The notes under the pieces were generated by a model. It worked only from the letters and a program-made list of their open reading frames with translations, was not told the origin of the DNA and ran no database searches. From assembly GCA_947455015.1 (NCBI GenBank), contig CANGMY010000040.1, positions 1 to 9,725 on the forward strand: a stretch of 9,725 nucleotides of DNA, written 5' to 3'. Position numbers and translations under genes: made by a program. The DNA is from Microthrixaceae bacterium (GTDB taxonomy: Bacteria; Actinomycetota; Acidimicrobiia; Acidimicrobiales; Acidimicrobilacustridaceae). This document shows positions 1 through 5,570 of this stretch, piece by piece. Each line of letters starts with the position of its first letter. The stretch's first letter is position 1.

Positions 1-720
1 CTGCATGACCTTCTCGAGCACGGGAAGCATGTCCTGCACTGACGAGATCTTCGAGTTCACGAAGAGGATGTACGGGTTGTCGAGCACTGCTTCCTGACGC
101 TCAAGGTCAGAAACGAAGTACGGAGACAGATAGCCCTTGTCGAACTGCATGCCCTCGACGAAGTCGAGATCCATGCCGAAGGTGTTGGACTCTTCAACGG
201 TGACAACGCCGTCCTTGCCGACCTTGTCGATTGCGTCAGCAATCACGCCACCGATAACGGTGTCTGCGGCAGAAATGCTGGCGACCTGAGCGATCTCGGA
301 CTTGTCGTCGATCTCCTTGGCCTGCTTCTTGATGCTTTCAACAGCAGAAGCAACTGCCTTTTCGATGCCGCGCTTGAGGCCAAGCGGGCTTGCACCAGCA
401 GCAACGTTGCGAAGACCTTCGCGAACGAGGGCCTGAGCAAGAACGGTGGCGGTGGTGGTGCCGTCGCCAGCGATGTCGTTGGTCTTGGTTGCAACTTCCT
501 TGACCAGCTGTGCACCCATGTTCTCGAAGGGATCTTCGAGTTCAATTTCACGAGCGATGGAAACACCATCGTTGGTGATGGTCGGTGCACCGAACTTCTT
601 GTCGAGGACAACGTTGCGACCCTTCGGGCCGAGTGTCACCTTGACGGCGTCAGCCAGTGCATTCACACCGGCTTCGAGGGCACGACGTGCTTCCTCGTCG
701 AACTTGAGCATTTTTGCCAT
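1..720 (-). CDS. groEL: 60-kDa chaperonin GroEL, N-terminal 240 residues (3' end outside window)
   Basis: This is the large chaperonin subunit. It forms the double-ring ATP-driven folding chamber in the cytoplasm that works with GroES. The frame is open from the ATG at 720 to the window edge, giving 240 of the usual ~540 residues. Visible family marks are the N-terminal equatorial segment with TLGPKGRNVVLDKKFGAP (about residues 29-46), TNDGVSIA (49-56), the ATP-binding and hydrolysis motif GDGTTTATVLAQ (85-96, with the Asp equivalent to E. coli D87 at 86), and the entry to the apical domain with GMQFDKGYLSPYF around residue 200. The gene starts 14 bases after the groES stop, with only a weak GGAA-type ribosome site, as expected for a bicistronic groESL unit. 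Actinobacteria often carry a second groEL not linked to groES. The C-terminus (His-rich or GGM) that separates the two types is not in view. The identification is secure. Confidence 0.97.
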   Translation of the reverse strand, partial: MAKMLKFDEEARRALEAGVNALADAVKVTLGPKGRNVVLDKKFGAPTITNDGVSIAREIELEDPFENMGAQLVKEVATKTNDIAGDGTTTATVLAQALVREGLRNVAAGASPLGLKRGIEKAVASAVESIKKQAKEIDDKSEIAQVASISAADTVIGGVIADAIDKVGKDGVVTVEESNTFGMDLDFVEGMQFDKGYLSPYFVSDLERQEAVLDNPYILFVNSKISSVQDMLPVLEKVMQ

Positions 721-734
721 GTGTCAGATTCCGA

Positions 735-1025
735 TCACTTGATGACCGCGAGGACATCGCGGGCGTTGAGGATGAGGACGTCTTGGCCATCGACGGTGAT
801 TTCGGTGCCGCCGTACTTGGAGTAGACGACGGTGTCGCCCTTCTTGACGTCGACAGGGATGACCTCGCCGGTCTGTTCGCTGCGACGGCCGGGGCCGACG
901 GCAAGAACTTCACCCTGCTGGGGCTTTTCTTTGGCGGTGTCGGGGATGACCAGACCGCTGGCGGTCGTTGCTTCGCTTTGTCCGGGAAGGACCACGATGC
1001 GGTCTTCGAGGGGCTGAAGGTTCAT
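735..1025 (-). CDS. groS: 10-kDa co-chaperonin GroES
   Basis: This is the heptameric lid of the GroEL chamber. The 96-residue length is normal for the family. The N-terminus NLQPLEDRIVV is the classic GroES opening. It is followed by the mobile-loop region around residues 15-33 (SEATTASGLVIPDTAKEKP), which contacts GroEL and carries the hydrophobic LVIP segment. Next come GEVLAVGPGR (38-47), then VKKGDTVVYSKYGGTEI, and the C-terminal DVLAVI. The ATG at 1025 is supported by a strong GGAGG ribosome site at 1034-1038, eight bases upstream. It is the first gene after a 137-base gap that carries a CIRCE operator and a likely promoter, so HrcA-controlled heat-shock expression together with the downstream groEL is expected. 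Confidence 0.97.
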   Translation of the reverse strand: MNLQPLEDRIVVLPGQSEATTASGLVIPDTAKEKPQQGEVLAVGPGRRSEQTGEVIPVDVKKGDTVVYSKYGGTEITVDGQDVLILNARDVLAVIK

Positions 1026-1033
1026 AGCTGGAG

Positions 1034-1038
1034 CCTCC
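1034..1038 (-). promoter_or_regulatory. Ribosome binding site of groES (GGAGG)
   Basis: On the minus strand the sequence reads GGAGG followed by eight bases and the ATG of groES. This is a full Shine-Dalgarno core at normal spacing. It fits a highly translated gene and fixes the start codon. Confidence 0.85.
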
Positions 1039-1064
1039 GTAGGCAGTTGGTAATTGTGCTTGTA

Positions 1065-1091
1065 GTAGCACTCGCGGGATGCGAGCGCTTA
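1065..1091 (-). promoter_or_regulatory. Second, degenerate CIRCE-like palindrome / 5' UTR hairpin
   Basis: Directly downstream of the main CIRCE in the direction of transcription, the plus strand reads GTAGCACTC, nine bases (GCGGGATGC), then GAGCGCTTA. This matches the CIRCE consensus at 15 of 18 positions with the correct N9 spacing. Its centre is 24 bases from the centre of the main element, and the two overlap by three bases (1089-1091). The inner part also forms a hairpin: 1067-1075 pairs with 1081-1089 in nine base pairs with one G-U in RNA, closing a five-base loop. It could be a weaker second HrcA site, an RNA structure in the leader, or both. Confidence 0.6.
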
Positions 1092-1115
1092 GCACTCTCC
1101 GCGTGGGACTGCTAA
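1089..1115 (-). promoter_or_regulatory. CIRCE operator (HrcA binding site) of groESL
   Basis: The plus strand reads TTAGCACTC, nine bases (TCCGCGTGG), then GACTGCTAA. The CIRCE consensus is TTAGCACTC-N9-GAGTGCTAA, so 17 of 18 palindrome positions match; the only change is at 1109. CIRCE is the operator of the heat-shock repressor HrcA, whose activity depends on GroEL itself in well-studied bacteria. Here it lies 64 bases upstream of the groES start codon and abuts the proposed -10 hexamer, so bound repressor would cover the transcription start. hrcA is not in the window. Confidence 0.93.
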
Positions 1116-1144
1116 CGATAGGCCCCTGACCCCCAGAGTCACAA
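1115..1144 (-). promoter_or_regulatory. Probable sigma-A-type promoter of groESL
   Basis: On the minus strand there is TTGTGA (1144-1139), an 18-base spacer and TATCGT (1120-1115). These match the -35 and -10 consensus hexamers in part (about 4 of 6 for the -10). Initiation would fall about 6-8 bases further on, inside the CIRCE element, which is the usual CIRCE-promoter geometry. The call rests on this geometry as much as on the hexamers. Confidence 0.5.
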
Positions 1145-1162
1145 CCCGGGATCCGGAGAATC

Positions 1163-2173
1163 TCACGAAAGGGTCGAAACCAGTTTCAGGTTGGGATCGG
1201 CACCGGTGTCGAGAGGCGAGGGTCCATCAGACTGGAGGCGGTACCAGCCGGCCGCAGCCACCATCGCGGCATTGTCGGTGCACATCGCCCGACTGGGCAG
1301 GAAGGCCCGGAGCCCATCGGCCACGCAAGCATCGAGCAGTCGTTCCCGCAGCAGCGAGTTGGCCGCTACTCCCCCAGCCAGGCAGAGGCCTTTGGCGCCG
1401 TGGTCACGGGCGGCCCGGCGAGCTTTGGTGACGAGCACATCGACCACCGCTTCCTGGAAAGCAGCCGCAACGTCGGCGGTGTGCACCTCGGGGTTGCGAC
1501 GCACGTGATTGACGACTGAGGTCTTGAGACCAGAGAACGAAAAGTCGTAACCCTCGTTGAGCATGGCCCGGGGGAACTGCATCGACTGCGGATCGCCCTC
1601 CATCGAGATGGCGTCGATCGCGGGGCCACCGGGATATCCAAGACCGAGATAGCGAGCGACCTTGTCGAATGCTTCGCCGGCGGCGTCGTCGATTGTGGAA
1701 CCAAGCACCCGGTACTGGCCGTGTCCTGTCATCAGCACAAGCAACGTGTGGCCACCCGATACCAACAACACAACAACAGGAAGTTCAATTTCCGGATCTT
1801 CAAGAAGTGCGGCGTAGAGATGCGCTTCGAGATGGTTCACTGCGACAAACGGAACATCCCAAACAAGCGCGAGCGCTTTTGCTGCACTCACACCAACGAG
1901 AAGCGCACCGATGAGACCAGGACCAACTGTTGCCGCAACTGCATCAACGTGGTCGTCTTGGATACCCGCTTCGATCAACGAACGCGCAACAACAGGAATC
2001 AGAAGTTCCACGTGCGCGCGACTAGCGATTTCAGGAACAACACCGCCATAACGTGCGTGAAGGTCGATCTGGCTCGAAACAACCGACGACAGGACTTGGT
2101 GACCATCGACCACGACTGCTGCAGCGGTTTCATCGCAGCTTGTTTCGATTCCGAGGACGCGAGTTCCGCTCAT
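1163..2173 (-). CDS. tsaD: tRNA N6-threonylcarbamoyladenosine transferase TsaD
   Basis: TsaD transfers the threonylcarbamoyl group from threonylcarbamoyl-AMP to A37 of ANN-reading tRNAs, working in a cytoplasmic complex with TsaB and TsaE. At 336 residues it is full length. Visible motifs are GIETSCDET (8-16) and PEIASRAH (47-54), the metal-binding HLEAH with H114 and H118, and the ligand-loop LVSGGHT (137-143). Further along are DDAAGEAFDKVARYLGLGYPGGP (162-184), SFSGLKT (212-218), the C-terminal LAGGVAANSLLR (265-276) and a metal-ligand Asp in CTDNAAM (D300). The ATG at 2173 overlaps the rimI stop in an ATGA and has an AAGGA ribosome site six bases upstream. Composition changes sharply inside the gene: about 66% GC in 1163-1720 against about 54% in 1721-2173, counted by hand. 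The reading frame is intact. Confidence 0.97.
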   Translation of the reverse strand: MSGTRVLGIETSCDETAAAVVVDGHQVLSSVVSSQIDLHARYGGVVPEIASRAHVELLIPVVARSLIEAGIQDDHVDAVAATVGPGLIGALLVGVSAAKALALVWDVPFVAVNHLEAHLYAALLEDPEIELPVVVLLVSGGHTLLVLMTGHGQYRVLGSTIDDAAGEAFDKVARYLGLGYPGGPAIDAISMEGDPQSMQFPRAMLNEGYDFSFSGLKTSVVNHVRRNPEVHTADVAAAFQEAVVDVLVTKARRAARDHGAKGLCLAGGVAANSLLRERLLDACVADGLRAFLPSRAMCTDNAAMVAAAGWYRLQSDGPSPLDTGADPNLKLVSTLS

Positions 2174-2715
2174 GCAGGTTCCTTCTGTTCGATCGGGGCA
2201 CCCGGAAGTTGTTCCTCAATGAACGCGAGGCGTTCGGCGTACTCGGGAGAATCGATGTCGTGTGCCCACAAGACCAGTGCGTCTTCTGTGGGATCTTTGT
2301 AATAGTCCTTGCGCACACCAGACGGCGCGAATCCGAATCGGCGATAAAGCGCCAGCGCAGCTTTGTTCGATGCTCGAACTTCAAGCGTGATGGAGTCGGA
2401 GCCACGTGCAATCGCACGGCGAGCAAGTTCGAGCATGAGACGCGTACCAATTCGTGCGCCCTGCACTGCGGGGTCCACCGCAACAGTTGTCACGTGACCT
2501 TCACCTACGACATAGAGCAGGCCCGCAAAGCCGACAACGCGCTCATCATGGTCGGACAGGGCAACGATGTAGTCACGTTCATCGCGACGAACTTCAGCAA
2601 GAAAAAGCCCTAGCGACCACGGCGTGGAACTGGTTTGTTCTTCGATGCGAAGAACATTCCGCAAATGCCGGCGTCTCATCGTGGTGATCGCCACCATCGA
2701 ATTCGTGGTCGTCAT
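2170..2715 (-). CDS. rimI: Ribosomal-protein-alanine N-acetyltransferase RimI-like (GNAT family)
   Basis: This is a GNAT-fold protein acetyltransferase. RimI acetylates the N-terminal Ala of ribosomal protein S18 in E. coli; the actinobacterial form sits in the tsa cluster and may have broader targets. Visible are the N-terminal LRIEEQ...PWSLGLFLAEV (about 22-42), strand 4 with HVTTVAVDP (74-82), the acetyl-CoA loop QGARIGTRLM (85-94), and the C-terminal LEVRASNKAALALYRRFGF (111-129) followed by a paired Tyr (138-139). The acetyl-CoA loop departs from the usual Q/R-x-x-G-x-G/A: Arg stands where the first Gly is expected. About 30 residues follow the GNAT core, making it a little longer (181 residues) than typical RimI. 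I chose the ATG at 2715, two bases after the tsaB stop. A TTG at 2721 (overlapping the stop as TTGA) or the ATG at 2697 are possible alternatives. It ends in a four-base overlap with tsaD. Confidence 0.9.
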   Translation of the reverse strand: MTTTNSMVAITTMRRRHLRNVLRIEEQTSSTPWSLGLFLAEVRRDERDYIVALSDHDERVVGFAGLLYVVGEGHVTTVAVDPAVQGARIGTRLMLELARRAIARGSDSITLEVRASNKAALALYRRFGFAPSGVRKDYYKDPTEDALVLWAHDIDSPEYAERLAFIEEQLPGAPIEQKEPA

Positions 2716-2717
2716 AT

Positions 2718-3416
2718 TCAAACGCCCGGTCTCGTTGACCAGTTGATTTCTGCATCGGGTTTACGCAGATACATGGGCTCGAGGTCCCATGGCTTCACCC
2801 ACTGCTCACGAAGTGCTTGTGCATGGGCAAGCATCACAAGGGACGTTGCATTCGGGTAGGCAAAGCCTTCTTCAGCGATTTCACACTTCTTCAAACCATC
2901 GAAGACTTCGCTGTAGCGAATGGCACCGTCGCCGACGAGCAAGCATTCCTCGCCCGACGCCATCAGTTCTGACGCGAGATCGTCCGGGCTGCCGACCTGA
3001 TGTTCAGTGATGCGCTGAATGCCACCGGGGACCTGGCGATAGAAGGCGTAAAAGAGTTCACCGCGACGGGCATCGATGGTTGCGACGATGAGGCGCGAAG
3101 TGAAGCGGACTGGGAAAGCCAAGAGGTCGAGGCTCGGCACGCCGATCATCGGAACATCAAGGGCGTAGGCCATTGCTTTTGCTGCGGCAACGCCGACCCG
3201 AAGGCCCGTAAAGAGGCCAGGGCCGAGGTCAACAGCGACAACGCTGATTTCTGAAAGTTCGATACGAGCTTGTTTGCAGGCGAACTCAATTGCAGGGGTC
3301 AGAACTTCGGCATGCTGACGACCGCGACTCGATTGCGTTGCGGCAAGCACGCCTTCGTGACCACCAACAGCAACCGAGACCTGCATCGTTGCGGTGTCTA
3401 TTCCAACAATCAGCAT
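2718..3416 (-). CDS. tsaB: t6A biosynthesis scaffold protein TsaB
   Basis: TsaB is an inactive ASKHA-fold paralogue of TsaD that dimerises with it and supports t6A synthesis on tRNA. The 232-residue length is typical. The N-terminus reads LIVGIDTATMQVSVAV, the family's nucleotide-fold opening, followed by SRGRQHAEVLTPAIEFACKQA (about 34-54), then VDLGPGLFTGLRVGVAAAKAMAYALDVP (about 62-89), the TsaB hallmark, and ATIDARRGELFYAFY (about 111-125). The start is the ATG at 3416, sharing one base with the tsaE stop (TGATG) and preceded by a GGAGA site six bases upstream. An in-frame start at 3488 would only add a Cys/Arg-rich segment that lies inside tsaE, and it is rejected. The C-terminus, after LEPMYLRKPDAEINW, matches the usual family ending. 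Confidence 0.95.
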   Translation of the reverse strand: MLIVGIDTATMQVSVAVGGHEGVLAATQSSRGRQHAEVLTPAIEFACKQARIELSEISVVAVDLGPGLFTGLRVGVAAAKAMAYALDVPMIGVPSLDLLAFPVRFTSRLIVATIDARRGELFYAFYRQVPGGIQRITEHQVGSPDDLASELMASGEECLLVGDGAIRYSEVFDGLKKCEIAEEGFAYPNATSLVMLAHAQALREQWVKPWDLEPMYLRKPDAEINWSTRPGV

Positions 3417-3943
3417 CAGTCGTCTCCGTCGGGTTCGTGGATCCACGGAGAAACCGCGGTGGCAACTGCACGGATACGCGCACTCCATCGAGGACCAACT
3501 GGAACGAGTTCGAGAACGCGCACGTCGTCTGCTGCGCCGGTGGGATCAACCGAAATCGCGACTTCATCGAACGAGAACCGAATCTCGAGATAGTCAGCGG
3601 GAAGCGCGGGCGCTACGGAATCGCCCCACTCGATAACTGTCACGCCGCCATCGTCAAGCATTTCTGGAACACCGAGGTCGAGGACCTCGCTAAGCGCTTC
3701 GAGCCGATACACATCGAGATGATTGAGTTCGAGGCGACCCTCGTAGGTATTCACCAAAGTGAATGTTGGCGAGGTGATGAGATCGTCGATGCCGAGGGCT
3801 GCTCCGAAGCCTTGCGTGAATGCAGTCTTTCCCGCACCCAGATCGCCGGCGAGAAGTATGAGGTCGCCGGGACGCGCCAACTCAGCGAGGGCAGCGGCGA
3901 GTTCTTTCGTCGCTGCCGGCGAGGTCGTGCGGGTGAAGATCAT
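3416..3943 (-). CDS. tsaE: tRNA threonylcarbamoyladenosine biosynthesis ATPase TsaE
   Basis: TsaE is the small P-loop ATPase of the t6A system and is needed for turnover of the TsaB-TsaD complex. Visible are the Walker A motif GDLGAGKT (33-40), the family block SPTFTLVNTYEG (58-69), HLDVYRL (75-81) and the Walker-B-like VIEWGD (103-108). I chose the ATG at 3943 because it overlaps the alr stop as ATGA and has a GAGGA ribosome site (3952-3956) eight bases upstream; the open frame extends to 3994 but the extra 17 residues lie within alr. The 175 residues slightly exceed the usual ~150. The surplus is a C-terminal tail of about 40 residues with no motif I recognise, ending in an acidic DGDD, possibly lineage-specific. 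Confidence 0.95.
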   Translation of the reverse strand: MIFTRTTSPAATKELAAALAELARPGDLILLAGDLGAGKTAFTQGFGAALGIDDLITSPTFTLVNTYEGRLELNHLDVYRLEALSEVLDLGVPEMLDDGGVTVIEWGDSVAPALPADYLEIRFSFDEVAISVDPTGAADDVRVLELVPVGPRWSARIRAVATAVSPWIHEPDGDD

Positions 3944-5061
3944 CCGTTTAATCCTCGCGGATAGAAGCGCGGAACTCGGGGCCCAATCCCACAAACAATT
4001 TCGTAGGCAATTGTGTCGAGATGGCCAGCGACATCTTCGGCGGTGATCGTTGCTTTGCCTTGCGTGCCAATAAGCACAACTTCGTCGCCCACTTCAATGT
4101 GATCGTCTCCGCAATCAACCATGAGCTGATCCATGGTGACCACACCGACGATGGGGCGTTTCTTGCCGCCAATCAGAACTTCGCCACCGACAAGGCCGAG
4201 GCGGCGGGGCACGCCGTCGGCGTAACCGATCGGAACGGTCGCAACCGTGCTGTCCGTATCGAATCGGTGACGGAGGCCGTAGGAAATTCCTTCACCAGCT
4301 TTGACTCGCTTTACCGTCGAGACTTCGGCACGCAGCGAAAGTGCGGGGCGGAGGTCTGGAGTGCCAGGAAGGTCAGGCGTAGGGGCGATGCCGTACACCG
4401 CGATACCAACACGCACGAGGTCGTAACGACCCCGCGGGTGTGCAATCGCAGCAGCAGAGTTTGCCGAGTGGCGTATGGACGGGAAGATTCCCGCCTCGCC
4501 CAACTGAGTCAGCACCGCGTCGTAACGATCGAGTTGTTCGTCAGTGAAGGGATTTTCGGGTTCGTCAGCCACAGCGAAATGAGTGAAGACGCCTTCGAGG
4601 ACCAGTTCTGGTCGCTTCACAACTTCACGGGCAAGCGAGAGGGCATCGGCCGGTGCAACGCCGACCCGGTTCATGCCGGTATCGACCTTCACATGAACAG
4701 GAACGACTTTGCCCTGCTCACGAGCAGCATTAGCGAGGAGTTCAACGGCGATCGGCGAAGTGATGCACACGCGCAGGTCGTAACGAACAACGGCGACCAA
4801 GTCTGCGAGCCGCGGTTGCGAAAGAAGAAGTATCGGGGCGGTAATCCCTGCTTTGCGGAGAACCGCCGCTTCTTCAATGAGTGCAACTGCGAGCCAATCA
4901 GCACCGGCATCAAGCGCCGCTTCGCTCACGGCAATTGCTCCATGGCCATAACCATCTGCTTTTACAACGGCGCACACCAACGACGGCGCAACCAATGTGC
5001 GCAGAACGCCCACGTTGTGGGCGATCGCTCCGAGATCAACCTCGGCGCGTGCGGCGCGCAT
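3940..5061 (-). CDS. alr: Alanine racemase
   Basis: This PLP-dependent enzyme interconverts L- and D-alanine, supplying D-Ala for peptidoglycan. At 373 residues it is a normal fold-type III alanine racemase. The PLP lysine is K34 in AVVKADGYGHG (31-41). The lysine that is carbamylated in characterised enzymes corresponds to K125 in VHVKVDTGMNRVG (122-134), with the substrate-side Arg at 132. HSANSAAA (198-205) and RVGIAVYGI (217-225) follow. The second catalytic base is Y261 in GEGISYGLRHRF, and the C-terminal beta domain carries PIGYADGVPRRL and MDQLMVD (310-316). The ATG at 5061 lies four bases after the CBS-protein stop and has no strong ribosome site of its own, so its translation is probably coupled. 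It ends in an ATGA overlap with tsaE. The alr-tsaE-tsaB-rimI-tsaD order is common in Actinomycetota. Confidence 0.96.
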   Translation of the reverse strand: MRAARAEVDLGAIAHNVGVLRTLVAPSLVCAVVKADGYGHGAIAVSEAALDAGADWLAVALIEEAAVLRKAGITAPILLLSQPRLADLVAVVRYDLRVCITSPIAVELLANAAREQGKVVPVHVKVDTGMNRVGVAPADALSLAREVVKRPELVLEGVFTHFAVADEPENPFTDEQLDRYDAVLTQLGEAGIFPSIRHSANSAAAIAHPRGRYDLVRVGIAVYGIAPTPDLPGTPDLRPALSLRAEVSTVKRVKAGEGISYGLRHRFDTDSTVATVPIGYADGVPRRLGLVGGEVLIGGKKRPIVGVVTMDQLMVDCGDDHIEVGDEVVLIGTQGKATITAEDVAGHLDTIAYEIVCGIGPRVPRFYPRGLNG

Positions 5062-5065
5062 GCTG

Positions 5066-5548
5066 CTACTTGCCCGCGTCCTGTTCGTTCACGATCGCGC
5101 GAACGATGTCGCCTCGAGCAACGATGCCAACAATCGCACCGGAGTCATCGACAACGGGAAGCCGGTCGGCGCCCTGCTCGTGCATGATCGTGGCCGCGTG
5201 TTCAACGGTGTCATCGGGGCCAAGTGTCGGCGCAGGATCACTCATAACTTCACCAACAGTGGAGCCAAGTGCCTTCTCGATATCGCGATCGAACTGTTTC
5301 TTCGAGGAAGGAAGTTCGATGTAGGCACCGAGCAGGGTGATCACGGTCGGGAGGTGGACTCGAGCTTCTTCAACGATGAGATCAGCGGTGGAGAGCAACC
5401 CAACGATCGAGCCATCGGAGTCGACCACGGGGGCGCCATCGACGTCGCGGACGAGCATGGTCCGCATGGCATCCATCACGTTGTCGCCGGGGGCGAAGGT
5501 CAGGACATTGCTGGCCATGACCTCACGAACAGGCAGTTCTCGCAGCAT
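5066..5548 (-). CDS. CBS-domain pair protein
   Basis: This small cytoplasmic protein of 160 residues consists almost entirely of two CBS motifs forming one Bateman module. CBS1 spans roughly residues 7-60 (VREVMASNVLTFAPGDNVMDAM, then GAPVVDSDGSIVGLLSTADLI) and CBS2 roughly 96-154 (VGEVMSDPAPTLGPDDTVEHAA, then RLPVVDDSGAIVGIVARGDIV). Between them is a linker of about 35 residues with a Lys/Asp-rich stretch (KKQFDRDIEKALG). Such modules bind adenine nucleotides or S-adenosylmethionine-type ligands and act as sensors, but no catalytic domain is attached and the ligand cannot be read from the sequence. Its start has a textbook GGAGG ribosome site (5553-5557) four bases from the ATG at 5548, stronger than those of most of its neighbours. 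It lies 22 bases after nnr and four before alr, so it is co-transcribed. It might regulate a neighbour, but the partner is unknown. Confidence 0.9.
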   Translation of the reverse strand: MLRELPVREVMASNVLTFAPGDNVMDAMRTMLVRDVDGAPVVDSDGSIVGLLSTADLIVEEARVHLPTVITLLGAYIELPSSKKQFDRDIEKALGSTVGEVMSDPAPTLGPDDTVEHAATIMHEQGADRLPVVDDSGAIVGIVARGDIVRAIVNEQDAGK

Positions 5549-5552
5549 CGTT

Positions 5553-5557
5553 CCTCC
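5553..5557 (-). promoter_or_regulatory. Ribosome binding site of the CBS-domain gene (GGAGG)
   Basis: The minus strand reads GGAGG, AACG, ATG. This is a full Shine-Dalgarno core in the 22-base gap after the acpS-nnr stop. It decides the start at 5548 and suggests that this gene is translated independently rather than by coupling. Confidence 0.8.
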
Positions 5558-5570
5558 AGGATCCGCGCCG

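Noticed and set aside
1145..1156. CCCGGGATCCGG as a terminator hairpin after tsaD
   Set aside because: It is only short overlapping six-base palindromes (CCCGGG, GGATCC) with no usable loop and no following T-run.
1721..2302. 193-codon plus-strand open frame
   Set aside because: It covers the tsaD/rimI junction in antisense. The product is rich in Arg/Asn/Cys with no motif, typical of a shadow frame.
3417..3488. Longer TsaB start at 3488
   Set aside because: The added 24 residues are Cys/Arg-rich and lie inside tsaE. The family N-terminus LIVGIDTAT begins right at the ATG at 3416.
3290..3964. 224-codon plus-strand open frame
   Set aside because: It is antisense to tsaE and the start of tsaB, with no domain signal and no ribosome site worth noting.
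3944..3994. Longer TsaE start at 3994
   Set aside because: It would overlap alr by 55 bases and add residues unlike the family. The ATG at 3943 has an ATGA coupling and a GAGGA site.
4021..5187. 388-codon plus-strand open frame
   Set aside because: It lies opposite alr, whose catalytic motifs are intact. The plus-strand product has no recognisable domain and looks like a reverse-frame shadow.
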